Source of the DNA: Branchiostoma floridae
Lineage: Eukaryota > Chordata > Leptocardii > Amphioxiformes > Branchiostomatidae
Direction: 5' to 3'
Assembly (NCBI RefSeq): GCF_000003815.2
Contig: NC_049983.1
Location: 7,011,784 to 7,075,783, forward strand
Length of the DNA stretch: 64,000 bases
Position 1 is the first letter of the stretch. Each line of letters begins with the position of its first letter. Under the pieces are notes generated by a model. The model searched no databases. It had not been told where the DNA came from and saw only the letters and a list, made by a program, of their open reading frames with translations. This document shows positions 32,760-43,570 of this stretch, in pieces. The translations under genes were made by a program, and so were the position numbers.

Positions 32760-33140
32760 TAGGTGGCAAGGTGGCCCTTGTAGTTAGGATTGTTGATGGG
32801 GAGCCTAGAGGTGCCGATTGAAAATTCTTGACAGGCACAATGTTGTCCCTTATGAAATGCACTGCTTATCTATTTTCTCGCTCAAGTCAAGTGTAATCAA
32901 TTTTAAGCTAGCTTAGTTTACGGACTTTCCTCGGATATACGATATTACAAGGAGGTCCCCTGTTTGAGGAGAGTCACACCTCGTGCATATTTGTNTTGTT
33001 TGTTTGTTTGTTTGTTTGAACCTTTATTTATTCACGAATGTTCAAATCGGCATGCAAGCCGACTTTTCGAGGACCCCACCACACTTATCCAAAATTATTA
33101 TAAGAGCATGGGTTTATTTAAGTGTGAGTGGATCAAATCA
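32760..33140 (+). mobile_element. SINE carrying a LINE tail insertion
   Basis: GGTGGCCCTTGTAGTTAGGA is a degenerate head. GAGGTCCCCTGTTTGAGGAG, GAGTCACACCTCGTGCATAT, then ACCCCACCACACTTATCC and GTGTGAGTGGATCAAA are the family body. The body is interrupted at about 32992-33073. A single undetermined base lies at 32995. Confidence 0.65.
32992..33073 (-). mobile_element. LINE 3' tail inside a SINE
   Basis: The minus strand reads AAAGTCGGCTTGCATGCCGA, TTTGAACATTCGTGAATAAA, TAAAGGTTC and a CAAA microsatellite. The GTCGGCTTGCATGCCGA part is a near-perfect hairpin. SINE sequence on both sides is continuous if this piece is removed. Confidence 0.6.
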
Positions 33141-34680
33141 ATATATCCGGATATGCTTGTACAGCTTGTGCTCTTCAGTGCAAATAAAGTGGTTTACTGG
33201 ACATGCGGTACAATGCATACAAAAATAAATTGTTTTTTAAACAATGAACACTGGACAGAGATAGTGCGATGCCAGGACGCTGGTATGACTTATATCACAT
33301 TTACAGTAATGCTGTATGGAGTATTGTGTAAGAGTAAGACATCTCTTTTGCTTAGTTTTCTCATCACCGTTTCTGTTTTTGCTCTACCTATCAAATACGT
33401 TTCAAATGAACTTAATGTACATCTATAATGATGGCTAATGGGTACCATTGCATCAACTGCAAGTAATTCCCAACTTCGCTACAAATATCAGAGGTTGATA
33501 TAGTTTTATATCATCAATGGAAGTGTTAATAATACGCCCACTGGGCTCCAAATATCAAGGGTTGGTATTTTATATACCATCTCCAGAATACCGCAAAAGC
33601 CGTCGAAAGATGAAGTTGATCTCACCATATGTATTGAACCACCCATCAAGACCATGGATAGATATGGTTAGTTTTAGTACTGAAAGTCCAGTTAAGATGG
33701 TTGTATTTCTCATATTGTGTGAAAGCGATAAAGTTCCATGTTAGGTGGTGAAAAGGGCATGTTTTCGAATGTGTATGTTGTACGAAAACATGAAATGATT
33801 GATATCATATTCATAGCGAAATAACAGTTCCTAAAAATTCGTATGGAGTGTAAATTGAAGAATTTAAATAAGCACTTTACTCTAGCAGGGGTTATTATGT
33901 TCCAATGGGCAAAATGAATATCATTTCACAGTATGCGATAAAGTACCCTAGTCCACGGTCGCGCATCAAAAAGCATGAATTATTCTTTCAAATTCTTTAT
34001 GTACCATCTGATTGATTAAGCAATCTCAGCATGGTTGAATACAATGTGTCTGAAGGTCTGAAATATCTTGAAATACAAAAGTAATGTTAAGGGTGATAAG
34101 ATTATTTCATATCCTATCAACTATTTACCTTACCTCCCCAAAATTTAAAGGAAGTGTCTATACGCATATAGGAAATACATAAGTAGGGTCTGCACAGACT
34201 TAATAAGAATCACACGTAGTGTAATTCATAACAAATGGAATTCTGCAAAAAGGCAGCTGATAATGTATTCAATGATACATTTGTAATAAATTTGTTGAAA
34301 AATAATACCATCCTCATCTGCAAGAGTTCTCTACAAACAAGACGTCGTTTTGAGTAGAAACGAGGTCTCAAAGTGTTTAACTCCTTGAAAATGACGAATA
34401 CGTCTTTGACACTTCATCTGAATACATGTATTAAATCCCGCAAGTTAACGACGCAATCTTGACAGCATAAAAATTGACATTTAATCGCTAATTGCAATTG
34501 TTTGAGAGGTACGAAGTTGAATTTGATTGACACGGCGCCAAGATACTTTAAGTGCTCCGTAATAATAAAGATACGTCGACGTTTCATTTTAGAATTATGA
34601 AGCTATTTGACAAGTGAATTCATCACCGGAAGAAAGTCTATCAATCTTCGTCATATCTGAGATAGAGTAATGCAAATTCA
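33141..34680. other. No recognisable feature
   Basis: A 154-codon frame begins in the preceding SINE and runs to 33428 without a recognisable domain. A short hairpin lies at 33493-33514. Nothing else could be assigned. Confidence 0.35.
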
Positions 34681-34685
34681 CATGG

Positions 34686-35167
34686 GGCCACAGCGTGTAA
34701 ATTTTATGGATGACGTCAGCGCTCTCATTAATTTTCACCTGGTTTTAAAAAAAACACAATTTTTTTCCTCTTCGAGGATGGTCAGATAGACCAAAATGGG
34801 CAAACATGTAGTGTTGTAGCCTAATAATGATACATGTAGAAGTAACACTATGGAGGTAGCCATGACTATAGTTGCAGAAGTGAAACTTGTTGGATAGTTG
34901 TAAAAGTGCCACCAATATGGAAGCAATGAATGTAGTTGCCAGCTTGGCAAGTGATACCTGTGTTCCACACTAGTATCATTTTTACTACACCAGTTCTCGT
35001 CTTCAATACAGGAATGAATGCCTTGTTGTGATGCCACGTTTTGTCACTTCGAATATTGTTACGACGTTTATGGTGTCTTTCTTAAAAATTTAGCCATCTT
35101 GTTTTTTTCTCTCATTATATTTGCATTCTGCATATGATGTCGTCCATAAAATTTACTTGCTGCGGCC
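34686..35167. mobile_element. TIR MITE (family C)
   Basis: Ends are GGCCACAGCGTGTAAATTTT and AAAATTTACTTGCTGCGGCC. It is the reverse-complement relative of 55618-56110, sharing TGCCAGCTTGGCAAGTGATA, AACACTA / AGTGTC spacing and TACATGTAGAAGT blocks. The flanking trinucleotides differ (TGG and TTG), so the target duplication is decayed. Internal AGTGACACTA-like words repeat, but there is no transposase. Confidence 0.8.
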
Positions 35168-35169
35168 TT

Positions 35170-35540
35170 GCGTTCAGTAGAGAGATGTTGTGGTTGACAG
35201 GCATAGCGCCAGTGTATCATTATTGATTAACAGTCAGTAAATCCCGAGTGGTACATTTGCAGCAATATGAATGCACTTGACGAGCAAATGCCTTTATATC
35301 AGAGTACTGTATATTAATACATATACCATCAGCACTATACTATTCCATTTATATGGACGCGTATCTGTTTTAATATTGTAAAAGCTAGTACTCAAACGTA
35401 TCTGCTGCAGCTATCAAATTATTACCATTGAAATGGAAAAGTAATTCCATGGTCGGCAGCACTATGTTGTTACCCCATTTGTTATTGTACTGGCGACTGT
35501 AATACATAAATGTATGCATCGATGAAGGCGAAGGCCCTTA
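35170..35540. other. No recognisable feature
   Basis: Nothing assignable. Confidence 0.3.
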
Positions 35541-35544
35541 GGGA

Positions 35545-35720
35545 TGTCTCTGTGGCTCAAGTGGTAGCAGCTTCACAGTTGAACTCCTGGTCCCAAGTAG
35601 TTGGTAACTAGGAGACCCCGGTTCAAATCCTGGGAAGGGCACTTCGGTTGGGGCTGCACCCGACTTTCGGAGAGGAGGTCCCGTGTTCGAGGAGATACGT
35701 AGCAACAGTAAAAAAGATAT
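35545..35720 (+). mobile_element. tRNA-derived SINE with long variable region
   Basis: The A box is TGGCTCAAGTGG and the B box a perfect GGTTCAAATCC. The distance between them is longer than in class I tRNAs, as in Leu/Ser-type tRNAs. GAAGGGCAC, TTTCGGAGAGGAGGTCCCGT and GTTCGAGGAGA follow as the SINE body. A minus-strand frame over it is incidental. Confidence 0.75.
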
Positions 35721-35724
35721 GTCC

Positions 35725-36215
35725 TGCAACAGAAACAACAAGGAAACTTGTTGACCTATATGCCACTTTCCACTACAAGATGAACCACAACAACAGAAAA
35801 ACAAACAAAAAATTGTTTAACTTGTTGGTCTTGTAGTTCACGCTGCCTGAACAAATCTCACTCCAAGTCCCATAATGTGGAACACCAATTACCCATCTCC
35901 GACTGGAAAAAAAAGTAGGACTGTTTCAAAGTTAGCGCTGTTCTCTGGTACACACACAGTAAGCATAGCGAAAAATTGAGATACTCACAAGTGATCTTCT
36001 AAGGATGACCTAGATACCATCTGAGGGATCCTTTTGCTTGTTTCCTTATCATCAGGCCAGAAACGTTTCTAGTCTGTTGGATTGAAGATCTGTCATAATG
36101 ACAAGGCGTAAAATATAGAATCTGGCATCAAACAGACAAATGAGAGGGTATATACGTAGATCTGACGGCCTACTGATGTGGTAACATTCCCACGCTGAGA
36201 TGGGCTAAGAATATC
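35725..36215. other. No recognisable feature
   Basis: No assignable repeats. It borders the satellite block to the right. Confidence 0.3.
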
Positions 36216-36219
36216 TCAG

Positions 36220-37640
36220 ACGTTAGAAGGAACTGGAGCGATATTTCTATTAACCTTTAGAACTGACCACATGACATACATTTTAGGAAATCTAAGTGGG
36301 GTGCTGTAGCAAAGACGGCTTCCTTTAACCACTGTGGATAAAAAGATCGGGGGCGTAAATGATGAACAGAACTGGCATGGAAATATCACCTTATTAACCT
36401 TTGGAAGAGACCACATGACAAACGTGTTCTACTTTAACACTATCGGTCTAACCTTTCTGTACCATACGTCTGTCTCGGCTGTGAAGCTTTTCGGACGATA
36501 AACCAGATCGGTTGAAGACTATCATCGATAAAGAAAGGCTTTTATACAGTTTTATACAGATTGCGCAGACATTTGGCTGCTGAAAACTTTAGTTGAAATG
36601 TATTTGAAGCTTGAGGTGCTGTTGACGAACATGAAATATCAATTTCAATCCCAACATAAGACGCCTAAAGTTTGGTCACGAACGTGTTATGTGAAGTCTC
36701 GTCTAGAAAAATAAAACGTAATTCATATTCATAACCGACAGACTTCTCTTGTTGAGATGGTCATTTTCGTTGTTCGAAATCGCTGAGAGATATGGGACAA
36801 TTCTTGGAAGTCTGCCTCAATTTTCTCGGTTTCTGAACTCAAAAGAATGGTAAGAGTGGGCCTACTCATTTATGATGATTTGCAATGGCTGCTGTAGCAA
36901 AGTCGGCTTCCTTAGTAAACATAAATTTTTGATCTCGAAAGTACTATGTAAAGCGTCGAGTAGAGGAAAACCGTGATTCATTTTCATAACCGACAGACTT
37001 CTCTTGTTGAGATGCTCATTTTTCATTGTTCATTGCGTCCGTGCAAGTTCTAAATCGCTGCCATGAGATGTAACGGTTCTTGGACGTCTGGCTCAATTTT
37101 CTCGGTTTCTGAACACGCTAGAAACGCGCTAGAATGACTTTGGACGTAAGCGATGAGCAGAACTGGAAATAACACCTCATTAACCTATGGAAGAGACCAC
37201 ATGACAAACGTGTTCTACTTTAACACTATCGGTCTAACCTTTCTGTACCATACGTCTGTCTCGGCTGTTAAGCTTTTCGGACGATAAACCAGATCGGTTG
37301 AAGACTATCATAGATAAAGAAAGGCCTTATATATACAGATTGCGCAGACATTTTGATGTTGAAAAGCTTAGTTAATTTCTGGATTGAGGTGCTGCCGACG
37401 AACATACAATATCAGTTTCAATCGCCACATAGGGAAACCAAAGCTTAAATCATGAAAATTCTATGTAATAACCGCATGACATACGTGTTCCACTTTTAGC
37501 ATCATCGGTCTAACCTTTCTGTACAATACGTTTGTCGCATCTATGAAGCTTCTGGGACTATAAACTAATGCTTTATACAGCTGTTACATACAGTTGCCGA
37601 GTGTAACCAAATTTAAATAGTTTCGTAAAAATTCATTTGT
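36220..37640. repeat. Complex satellite, higher-order repeats of about 785 bp
   Basis: Positions 36404-36543 and 37190-37329 are almost identical (GACCACATGACAAACGTGTT, ATCGGTCTAACCTTTCTGTA, GACGATAAACCAGATCGGTT). A third diverged copy starts near 37470. Between them, ACAGACTTCTCTTGTTGAGA at 36740 and 36987 heads diverged copies of the 226-bp unit that forms the array from 38.8 kb. Sub-repeats (CACATGACATAC, GCTGTAGCAAAG) add further nesting. Confidence 0.8.
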
Positions 37641-37684
37641 CAATTATGCCTGAGGCTCTGTTGCCAGTAACTGTCAAGTTGAAC

Positions 37685-38110
37685 ATTCCATCTTGGACAG
37701 CTTGAAAAAAAATAATATGAGCTTATTACAAATGCTCGACAATTGTACAGGATATAGCATATTGCAACAACATCTTAACAACATACAGATACAGAACATT
37801 ATCAATACATTACTAACATCATTATGAGGGTTACAATACCGCCATGCATGAGTGATCTGGTCTCGCCTTTTGAATTATGTACAAATATATTGACCTACGT
37901 ATGCGGATATATATAAGAGTTAGACATGTTAGCAGTACATGGAAGATATCGGTCTGCGTGCCACATATAGGAATAAAGTGTGTTTTAGGTCTGATATTCT
38001 ATAACAGTGCTTCTCAATTAATCTTTCGATGTTTATTCATTAAATCAACATTGCAGAGTTACCACAGAGCAGTAGTACCTGTAACTACCGTTGATTTTAC
38101 AGAATGAAGT
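37685..38110 (-). mobile_element. LINE 3' end
   Basis: The minus strand ends CCTGTACAATTGTCGAGCAT then TTGTAATAAGCTCATATTAT, a typical polyadenylation-like LINE tail. Just upstream, the minus frame reads TDIFHVLLTCLTLIYIRIRR, which resembles the poorly conserved LINE C-terminus but is weak evidence. Confidence 0.5.
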
Positions 38111-38780
38111 AAAATCACATTACATAGTAACTACACACAGCAGCCAAGGAATGAACAGTACATAGACGAAAAAACACTTAAACATTAGTCAATGTTTTGT
38201 TATTTAGTCTGATAGTACGGTATAGGATGAATGACTGATCATGACAAGGTGGAAATCATCTTTGATATTTTCATGACATGTATGGCAATGTCTGATGTGT
38301 TACGTTGACAACAATGATTGGCATGACACCAGTACGCTGATGAGGTTTTGTTCGATGATAGATATTTTCAATCCGGTTTTGTTCGAGGACAGATATTGCT
38401 AGTATCGTCATAACAATCAATTATAAAGGTTCCGCCATGCCTTGAGGTATATTCCACGTGCCTTATCATATCAAAAGTTGAAATATAATTTGATAAAGTT
38501 GTCCATATCAAAGAAAAATATCTGCTAACCGTAGCACATGTGTGAAATTTAACCTTCCCAATTCCTTCGGGCGACGTTTCAAAATCAAAGAACAGCTAAA
38601 AATGTAGCAAAACAAATGTGCTGTGTATAATGACGCTATAGATTATGTTCTAAAATCTACAATGGGTGCTTTTTGTGTGAAAAATAGAACATGAAGATCA
38701 ATTGCAATCACTACGTATTGGGAAAGTGTTATCATGAAATCATATATATAGCCCTCTAGTAAAAGAGCCAAACTTATTTT
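38111..38780. other. No recognisable feature
   Basis: Separates a LINE tail from the 226-bp array. GGTTTTGTTCGA with GACAGATATT occurs twice at 38345-38400. Nothing else was assigned. Confidence 0.35.
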
Positions 38781-38784
38781 AATC

Positions 38785-40155
38785 ACCAACGGACTTCTCT
38801 TGTTGAGATGATCATTTTCAATTTTTTTGTCCGTGCTTTGGCTCTAAGTTGGTACTATAGCTATGAGATAGAACAGCTCTGTAAAGTCTGGCACAATAAT
38901 CTATTAGTTTCCAAACAAGCCAGAACAATTTGAACCGTTTCAAATAAACAGTTTGAACAATTTCGAATGGGCCCGTCTCTGCATGACAAGTTTCCAACGC
39001 TACACACTTTTCAAAGAGGACTGTCAAAGCTGTGAAAGATGTTCATTTTCCTTTGTTTTCGTGTCCGTGCAGGTTCTAAATTGGTACCATGAGATATAAC
39101 AGCTATGTTAAGTCTGACACAACATTCTATTAGTTTCCAAACAAGCCAGAACAATTTGAACCGTTTCAAATAAACAGTTTGAACAATTTCGAATGGGCCC
39201 GTCTCTGCATGACAAGTTTCCAACGCTACACACTTTTCAAAGAGGACTGTCAAAGCTGTGAAAGATGGTCATTTTCCTTTGTTTTCGTGTCCGTGCAGGT
39301 TCTAAATTGGTACCATGAGATATAACAGCTATGTTAAGTCTGACACAATACTTCATCAATTTCTAAACTAGCAAAAACAGTTTGAACCGTTTTAAATAAA
39401 CAGTTTGAACAGTTTCAAATGGGCCCGTCACTGCATGACAAGTTTCCAACGCCTACACCCTTTTCAAAGAGGGCTGTCAAAGCTGTCAAAGATGGTCATT
39501 TTCCTTTTTTTTCGTGTCCGTGCAGGTTCTAAATTGGTACCATGAGATAAACCAGCGATGTAAAGTCTGGCACAATACTTCATCAATTTCTAAACTAGCA
39601 AAAACAGTTTGAACCGTTTTAAATAAACAGTTTGAATAGTTTCAAATGGGCCCGTCTCTGCCTGTCAAGTTTCCAACGCCTACAACCTTTTCAAAGATGG
39701 CTGTCAAAGCTGTCAAAGATGGTCATTTTCTTTTTTTTCGTGTCCGTGCAGGTTCTAAATTGGTACCATGAGATATAACAGCTCTGTAAAGTCTGGCACA
39801 ATATTCTATTAGTTTCCAAACAAGCCAGAACTGTTTGAACAGTTTCAAATAAACAGTTTGAATAGTTTCAGATGGGTCCGTCTCTGCATGATAAGTTTCC
39901 AACGCCTACACCCTATTCAAAGAGGTCTGTCAAAGTTGTCAAAGATGGTCATTTCCCTTTTTTCGTGTCCGTGCAGGTTCTAACTTTGTACCGTAACATA
40001 TAATAGCTCTGTAAAGTCTGGCACAATATTCTATTAGTTTCCAAACAAGCCAGAACTGTTTGAACCGTTTCAAATAAACAGTTTGAACAGTTTCAAATGG
40101 CCCCGTCAAGTTTCCAACGCCTACACCCTTTTCAAAGAGAACTGTCACAGCTCAG
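38785..40155. repeat. Satellite array, six copies of a 226-bp unit
   Basis: The landmark GTCCGTGC occurs at 38829, 39063, 39289, 39516, 39742 and 39967, a period of 225-227 bp after the first unit. Each unit has GGTTCTAAATTGGTACCATG, AAACAGTTTGAACCGTTT, AAATAAACAGTTTGAACAGT, GGGCCCGTCTCTGCATGACA and TTTTCAAAGAGG. The CAGTTTGAACNGTTT motif is itself partly palindromic and occurs twice per unit. Minus-strand frames starting at the TTTTCAAAGAGGAC block repeat in successive units as by-products. Confidence 0.92.
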
Positions 40156-40379
40156 TCGGCTTTCTCATCCCTTTGAGAGATGTTATTTTTAAAGTACACA
40201 TGCGAAACCATATGATCTGAGAAGCAGCTAAATAAAGAAGGAAGAAGACGTTCTTTCATGTCTCCAAATTGAAACAGTACAAAAAGGGCATCAGTCAAGC
40301 ACTGTCGAAGGACTTGGTCTAGTCGTGGGTATTAGAGACTCATGAATATGCGAATGTTATTCATAGGTAACATTGCGCA

Positions 40380-40650
40380 TCAATTGTGCAAAGCATGGCA
40401 TCTACTGATACATAACTACAGTTCTATAAGGCTAATCTACTTAATACAAGGGTGCATAGTATGGGACGAAATAGCGTCTTACAATCATTGGAGGGATTTC
40501 TAGCGTCTAGACATTCTTTGATATATTTTACTATGTATGATGCAGGAGTTGTCCCATGTATAATGTATTTAGATTTACTATTTAAGTACATTGTAGGAAA
40601 TCCCGGTATGTAAAAGGATAGCCTTGTGTGCAATGAATATAAGAGAATGT
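40380..40650 (-). mobile_element. LINE C-terminal end and tail
   Basis: The minus frame 40424-40633 contains KYIKECLDARNPSND and FRPILCTLVLSRLAL. The remnant at 52.33-52.70 kb encodes KYQSLLKDCPDARNPP and HPIPCALVLVWIIVL in the same order, so both are copies of one LINE. The shared tail includes TAGAACTGTAGTTATGTATC and AGTAGATGCCATGC. Confidence 0.7.
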
Positions 40651-41252
40651 TTTACATGGAATTATACAAATAAAGGTACAAAGACGAAGTGACGGTGGAC
40701 TCATGTTGCACTCAATTTATTTTAGCGACGCCACTTATACAAAAATTAAAAATAATACATTAGACAGTACTATAATAAGTAAGTAATTAAATATCATATA
40801 CTAATAATAAATACATAATGTGCATGAGTCGATCCCACCTAAAGGTAGAAAAATAAAGCAGAGAATGGTACCTGAACGCAAATCGATTTGAATATATATA
40901 ATGTAAACTTAATTTTTTTTTTATGTGACCGACATTATTTTAAGTTTTAAATTTTAAGGAATTCGGAAAAGAGAGGACTACCACGTAAAATTAACATTTG
41001 TTTGGTATTATTAGCAAGGGCGTTGAAATAAAATAAATGTCCAAGTAACCTAGAAAACTTGCTAAAGAGGACTGAGTATAGGTAGGGCATGCAGTGCACT
41101 GTAATATGTGAAATCATTTCGTATGGACACCCGCAGCTGCAGGCTTGACTTGAAACAAGACCCCAATAAAAAAGACCGTGATTCAAGCTGCAGGTGCCCA
41201 TACGAAGTCGTGAAATGAGAATACAAGAGAGTCGAGAACTGAATTCGAAGCT

Positions 41253-42113
41253 AGAATAACTAAGGCCCCGTTCATACTAGGATTCGCGTATCCGGCTATA
41301 TCCGGGTACGGCGTGAATCCGGATATATCCATTTGCGTTCATACCAGGGTTAGACGAATCCGGATATGATTATTCGTGTCCAAAATCAGATCCGGATATA
41401 TCCTAATTACATCATCTGATACTGTTTGGTGACGTCAAACGTAACTCTTAAGTATCGTTTGCATTGGTGTATGATGGTAAGGGTGAGGCAACGGGCTGCG
41501 TCGTGCACTTGGAAGAAGGGAATGCAACCAAAATGACGGAGTGTTTGCACGGCTACAAGTACACGTCTTCACGACCTACTCGAAACTTTAAAATGATCTT
41601 TATTCTTTAACTGACCGTTCTAGAATGTTGTTTAGAACAGGTTTCGTACCCTACCACCTGCGACGCAGCCCGTGCCTCATCCTTACCATGCTACACAAAA
41701 GCAAACGCTACTTAAGAGTTAAGTTTGACGTCAGATCCGACAGCGAATCCGGATACGTGAATCCTATTGCGTTCATACCAGGGTTCACCCAGCAGCGAAT
41801 CCGGATAAATCCACCTCCAGATGTGGATTCGGCGTATCCGGATATATCCCATAAAGATCCGGATTCGGACCGTTCATACCAGGGTTCGCGAATCCGGATT
41901 CACCACGAATCAGGATATATCCGGATACGCGAATCCTAGTATGAACGGGGTGTTAGTCTCCAAGCAGACCCTACGGTGCCTAAGAAACAGTATCAAAGCC
42001 GGAGTATAGCTGGCAAAAGGGAGTCAAACGGGCACCGGAGTATATTAAATCCCTTGCCAGCTTTGATGCTATTTCTAAGGCCCCGTAGGGTCTGTTTAGA
42101 GACTAGAATAACT
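41253..42113. mobile_element. Mutator-like MITE (150 bp) with 9-bp target duplication, itself interrupted
   Basis: Ignoring the inner element (41263-41953 and one TA), the MITE begins AGTCTCCAAGCAGACCCTAC and ends with the reverse complement of AGTCTCTAAACAGACCCTAC. It is flanked by AGAATAACT at 41253-41261 and 42105-42113. Nine-base duplications are typical of Mutator-like elements. The arms nearly meet, so the MITE is a hairpin without coding sequence. Confidence 0.82.
41261..41955. mobile_element. 691-bp foldback TA-flanked element
   Basis: The element 41263-41953 starts AGGCCCCGTTCATACTAGGA, and its other end is the reverse complement with two mismatches in that stretch. TA flanks both sides. 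The arms extend about 260 bp: GGTGACGTCAAACGTAACTC on the left pairs with GAGTTAAGTTTGACGTCA on the right, leaving a loop near 41.52-41.67 kb. ATCCGGATATATCC-type words repeat throughout the arms. It has no transposase frame. Confidence 0.85.
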
Positions 42114-42360
42114 GAGTTTGGGAGGGAGAACCGATTTAAAAAGATAGAGAAGAATGTTTGAGGCGCCTGGGCATACAATCAAAAAGTGATATAATTGTGT
42201 TTCTTGGAATTCTGTCCATTCTTCCTTTCCATCCCGAGTCAGTCTTTGCCTGGGGAAAAGGGAAATCAAGACAAAACCTCCTTTGGGAAATGAAGCTTCT
42301 TTATACAGGAAGTAGCAGGTGCAAACAGAGAGCATTCGTCATAGACGAAGCTGAAAAATG

Positions 42361-42665
42361 ATGAGAGATTTCTTGGAAACACGCCGGATCAGGATGGTAT
42401 TTTCTTGCCAATTTCCTGGTATTCGGGCTTTCCTGAAATGAACCACTCTCTGACGAACAAAGAGCAATTGCTTAAGCAACTGGATATGATTTGAGAAACA
42501 TTAGTTCGTAGTTATACACCTGTTCTAAAAAGGTCTGCTCAGAGTAACTGACGAAAGATTCATGACTTAAAACCTTTACATGTGTAAGGCGTGAAGTACA
42601 CTATCGAAAGTTTGCCAAATCCATCGTTGATAAATCCAAAGATCCACAGAGTGTGAAAGGGCCTT
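42361..42665. other. No recognisable feature
   Basis: Lies between a LINE remnant and a MITE. Nothing could be assigned. Confidence 0.3.
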
Positions 42666-42669
42666 TAGA

Positions 42670-42926
42670 TAAAGGTGGTATCTCACTGCACTTGGGTACC
42701 GGTGTGGCACTGCGGGTTTCAAAATATTACTCAGCAACGAATTTCAGAAATAGGTAACAAATCTTCTTACATTTTGTTAATTTTGTTATCTTCTAAGTCA
42801 TATCTTTCCGTATTACGCAATATATAGATTATTAAAAAAGTTGGCGAAAATAACACAACAGTGCCGCAGTGAACGAACCCCGCTGTGCCGCCCCAGTGCC
42901 CCAAGAGCAGCGAGATACCACCTACA
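42670..42926. mobile_element. Harbinger-like MITE (family A)
   Basis: The element 42673-42923 has ends AGGTGGTATCTCACTGCACT and GAGCAGCGAGATACCACCT. Its core has GGCGAAAATAACACAACAGT and GCAGTGAACGAACCCCGC. Flanking trinucleotides TAA and ACA do not match, so the target duplication has mutated. Confidence 0.85.
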
Positions 42927-43213
42927 TGACTCCACAGCACAGTCTTGTCACGAGGACAGCTATTTCCGTGCTCAGAAAACCGACCCCGGCGTTTTTCATC
43001 TTCAATAAATGACAGCATGTGTCATCGTTACGCCTCAACAAGAACGATCCTTTTGCAAAATGTGTTTTTCAGTACTTGAGCAGGTCTTCAACACGTTCTT
43101 ACTCATTGAACATCTCACCACAGGGCATACGTTTTCCAGGATATAAGAACATTGCAGTGTTTTTTATGTCAAACCGTGGGAAAATGTGCTTTCATTACAC
43201 GTACGCCACCTTT

Positions 43214-43570
43214 AGGTGGTATCTCACTTCACTAAAGTGCGGCACTGCGGGGTTCGTTTACTGCGGCACTGTTGTGCTATTTTTGCCGTTTTATCTTTAT
43301 AATTTAGATATTGCGTGATGCGTCACTAAGGGCACCAGTGCGGCACTGCGGGGTTCACTCACTGTGGCACTGTTGTGCTATTTTTGCCGTTTTATCTTTA
43401 TAATTTAGATATTGCGTGATGCGTCACTAAGGGCACCAGTGCGGCACTGCGGGGTTCACTCACTGCGGCACTGTTGTGTTATTTTTGCCGTTTTTTTTTT
43501 TTAATAATTTAGATATTGCGTAATACGTAAAAGTATAACTTAGAAGTATAAAGTACACAAAACGATATTC
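43214..43570 (+). mobile_element. Family A MITE half amplified in tandem (101-bp unit)
   Basis: A left end, AGGTGGTATCTCACTTCACT, is followed by three successive copies of the MITE left half. CGTCACTAAGGGCACCAGTG occurs at 43321 and 43422, exactly 101 bp apart. Each copy holds GCGGCACTGCGGGGTTC, GCACTGTTGTG, TTTTTGCCGTTTTATC and AATTTAGATATTGCGT. Copies 2 and 3 are almost identical, so the amplification is recent. The right half is truncated near 43570. Confidence 0.88.

Larger units (their letters stand above)
40690..42360 (-). pseudogene. LINE C-terminal coding end and 3' UTR, split by a nested insertion
   Basis: Two minus-strand frames (42096-42335 and 40947-41201) join into one when the insertion and one copy of AGAATAACT are removed. 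The join reads through KSVLPPKLSYSSFEF, then RLSCILISRLRMGTCSLNHG. Downstream is CSCGCPYEMISHITVHC, a Cys-x-Cys-x8-His-x4-Cys motif like that ending many non-LTR polyproteins. The 3' untranslated region probably covers 40690-40946. The reverse transcriptase is absent. It shows that the host sequence was a LINE before the MITEs arrived. Confidence 0.78.

Noticed and set aside
35545-35645. Functional Leu/Ser-type tRNA gene
   Set aside because: B box is perfect, but arms do not close and the SINE body follows.
38818-40148. Repeated minus-strand peptides starting MTVLFEK
   Set aside because: They are by-products of the 226-bp satellite, whose period is not a consistent multiple of three.
38785-40155. 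CRISPR array
   Set aside because: Units are contiguous 226-bp repeats without unique spacers, and the DNA is eukaryotic.
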